DNA from: Arenibacter nanhaiticus
Lineage (GTDB): Bacteria > Bacteroidota > Bacteroidia > Flavobacteriales > Flavobacteriaceae
Reading direction: 5' to 3'
Assembly (NCBI RefSeq): GCF_900141935.1
Contig: NZ_FQYX01000014.1
Coordinates: 1-64,000 of the forward strand
DNA: 64,000 nt
Within the stretch, counting starts at the first letter, position 1. Each line of letters opens with the position of its first letter. The position numbers and the translations under genes are program-made. Positions 63,682 to 64,000 of this stretch are shown here, in pieces. Below the pieces are notes generated by a model, which saw only the letters and a program-made list of their open reading frames with translations, did not search any database and was not told the origin of the DNA.

Positions 63682-64000
63682 ATGAATTTATTTGTAATCG
63701 GAATTGGGCTCATTGGGGGGTCTATGGCAAAAGATGTGAAACGTCTGCGTCCCAACACCAAAATTTTTGGAATAGATGCCAATGAGGCTCATTTGGAAGA
63801 GGCGCTGTCCTTATCCTTGATCGATGAGAAATCAGATTATAGCGAGCTTCATAAGGCCGATATGGTAATGGTCAGTATTCCGGTAGATGTAATGGTACAG
63901 GAATTACCTAAAATACTAGATGCGGTAAACGAAGATGCCGTGGTAATCGATGCAGGATCTACCAAGGCCTTAATATGTAGTGTTTTGGAAGGTCATCCCA
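63682..64000 (+). CDS. tyrA: Prephenate dehydrogenase, N-terminal part (cut by window end)
   Basis: The first 106 residues of an NAD(P)-dependent dehydrogenase. MNLFVIGIGLIGGSMAKDVK is the Rossmann motif, and DMVMVSIPVDVMVQELPKIL with AVVIDAGSTKALI are TyrA hallmarks. It starts 120 bases after the aminotransferase. It would make hydroxyphenylpyruvate, completing the Tyr branch of the operon. Confidence 0.88.
   Translation, partial: MNLFVIGIGLIGGSMAKDVKRLRPNTKIFGIDANEAHLEEALSLSLIDEKSDYSELHKADMVMVSIPVDVMVQELPKILDAVNEDAVVIDAGSTKALICSVLEGHP

Overview
The window looks like chromosomal DNA from a gliding, probably marine member of the Flavobacteriaceae (Bacteroidota). The reasons are a gldA gene; families largely confined to this group (DUF6089, DUF5686 with a carboxypeptidase-like domain, GLPGLI, 2TM, head-GIN DUF2807); several TAnnTTTG promoter cores typical of the phylum; weak ribosome binding sites; and a low GC content. 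Apart from an insertion-sequence transposase tail at the left edge it is a dense core region with no phage, CRISPR array, rRNA or tRNA that I could see.

Layout. 1-6.9 kb: transposase tail, then the envelope block DUF6089-uppS-bamA-ompH-ompH-murI. 7-12.9 kb: a REP-like repeat, folA with a 2TM gene, a PLP enzyme, a small glycogen-binding-fold protein, the ergothioneine pair egtB-egtD, and thyA. 13-18.2 kb: nucleoside permease, bifunctional nuclease, etfA/etfB and pdhB. 18.4-28 kb: DUF5686 outer-membrane protein, soluble and membrane pyrophosphatases in tandem, a DUF4010/MgtC membrane protein, an App1-like phosphatase, a deoxynucleoside kinase and a GLPGLI protein. 28-51 kb: a large sulfur, methionine and one-carbon region. 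51-57 kb: lipid A deacylase-like protein, DUF2807 lipoprotein, serine hydrolase, OsmC and an S15 peptidase. 57.5-60.2 kb: a molybdate transporter operon. 60.2-64 kb: gldA and the start of a phenylalanine/tyrosine operon cut by the window end.

The 28-51 kb region forms one physiological unit. Sulfate is activated (cysDN), reduced (cysH, a sulfite reductase-HEPN fusion, sirohaem methylase cobA, a ferredoxin-NADP reductase) and fixed into homocysteine (metY, metZ, and a MetX-aspartate kinase-homoserine dehydrogenase fusion). Homocysteine is methylated by a two-piece metH plus metF and turned into SAM by metK. Regulation is visible in the DNA: a SAM-II-like riboswitch before metK, two SAM-I riboswitches (before metY and metH), and an Rrf2 regulator followed by three matching dyads (CTAY-N7-ATAGG) at the cysH and sulfite reductase promoters.

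The strongest regulatory discovery candidate is a complete-looking phenylalanine attenuator before pheA: a 23-codon leader with eight Phe codons, an antiterminator and an overlapping terminator. Others are the two REP-like elements with shared ends but different cores, the HEPN fusion, the interruption of the split metH by a dehydratase gene, and the relocated gate glutamate of the membrane pyrophosphatase.
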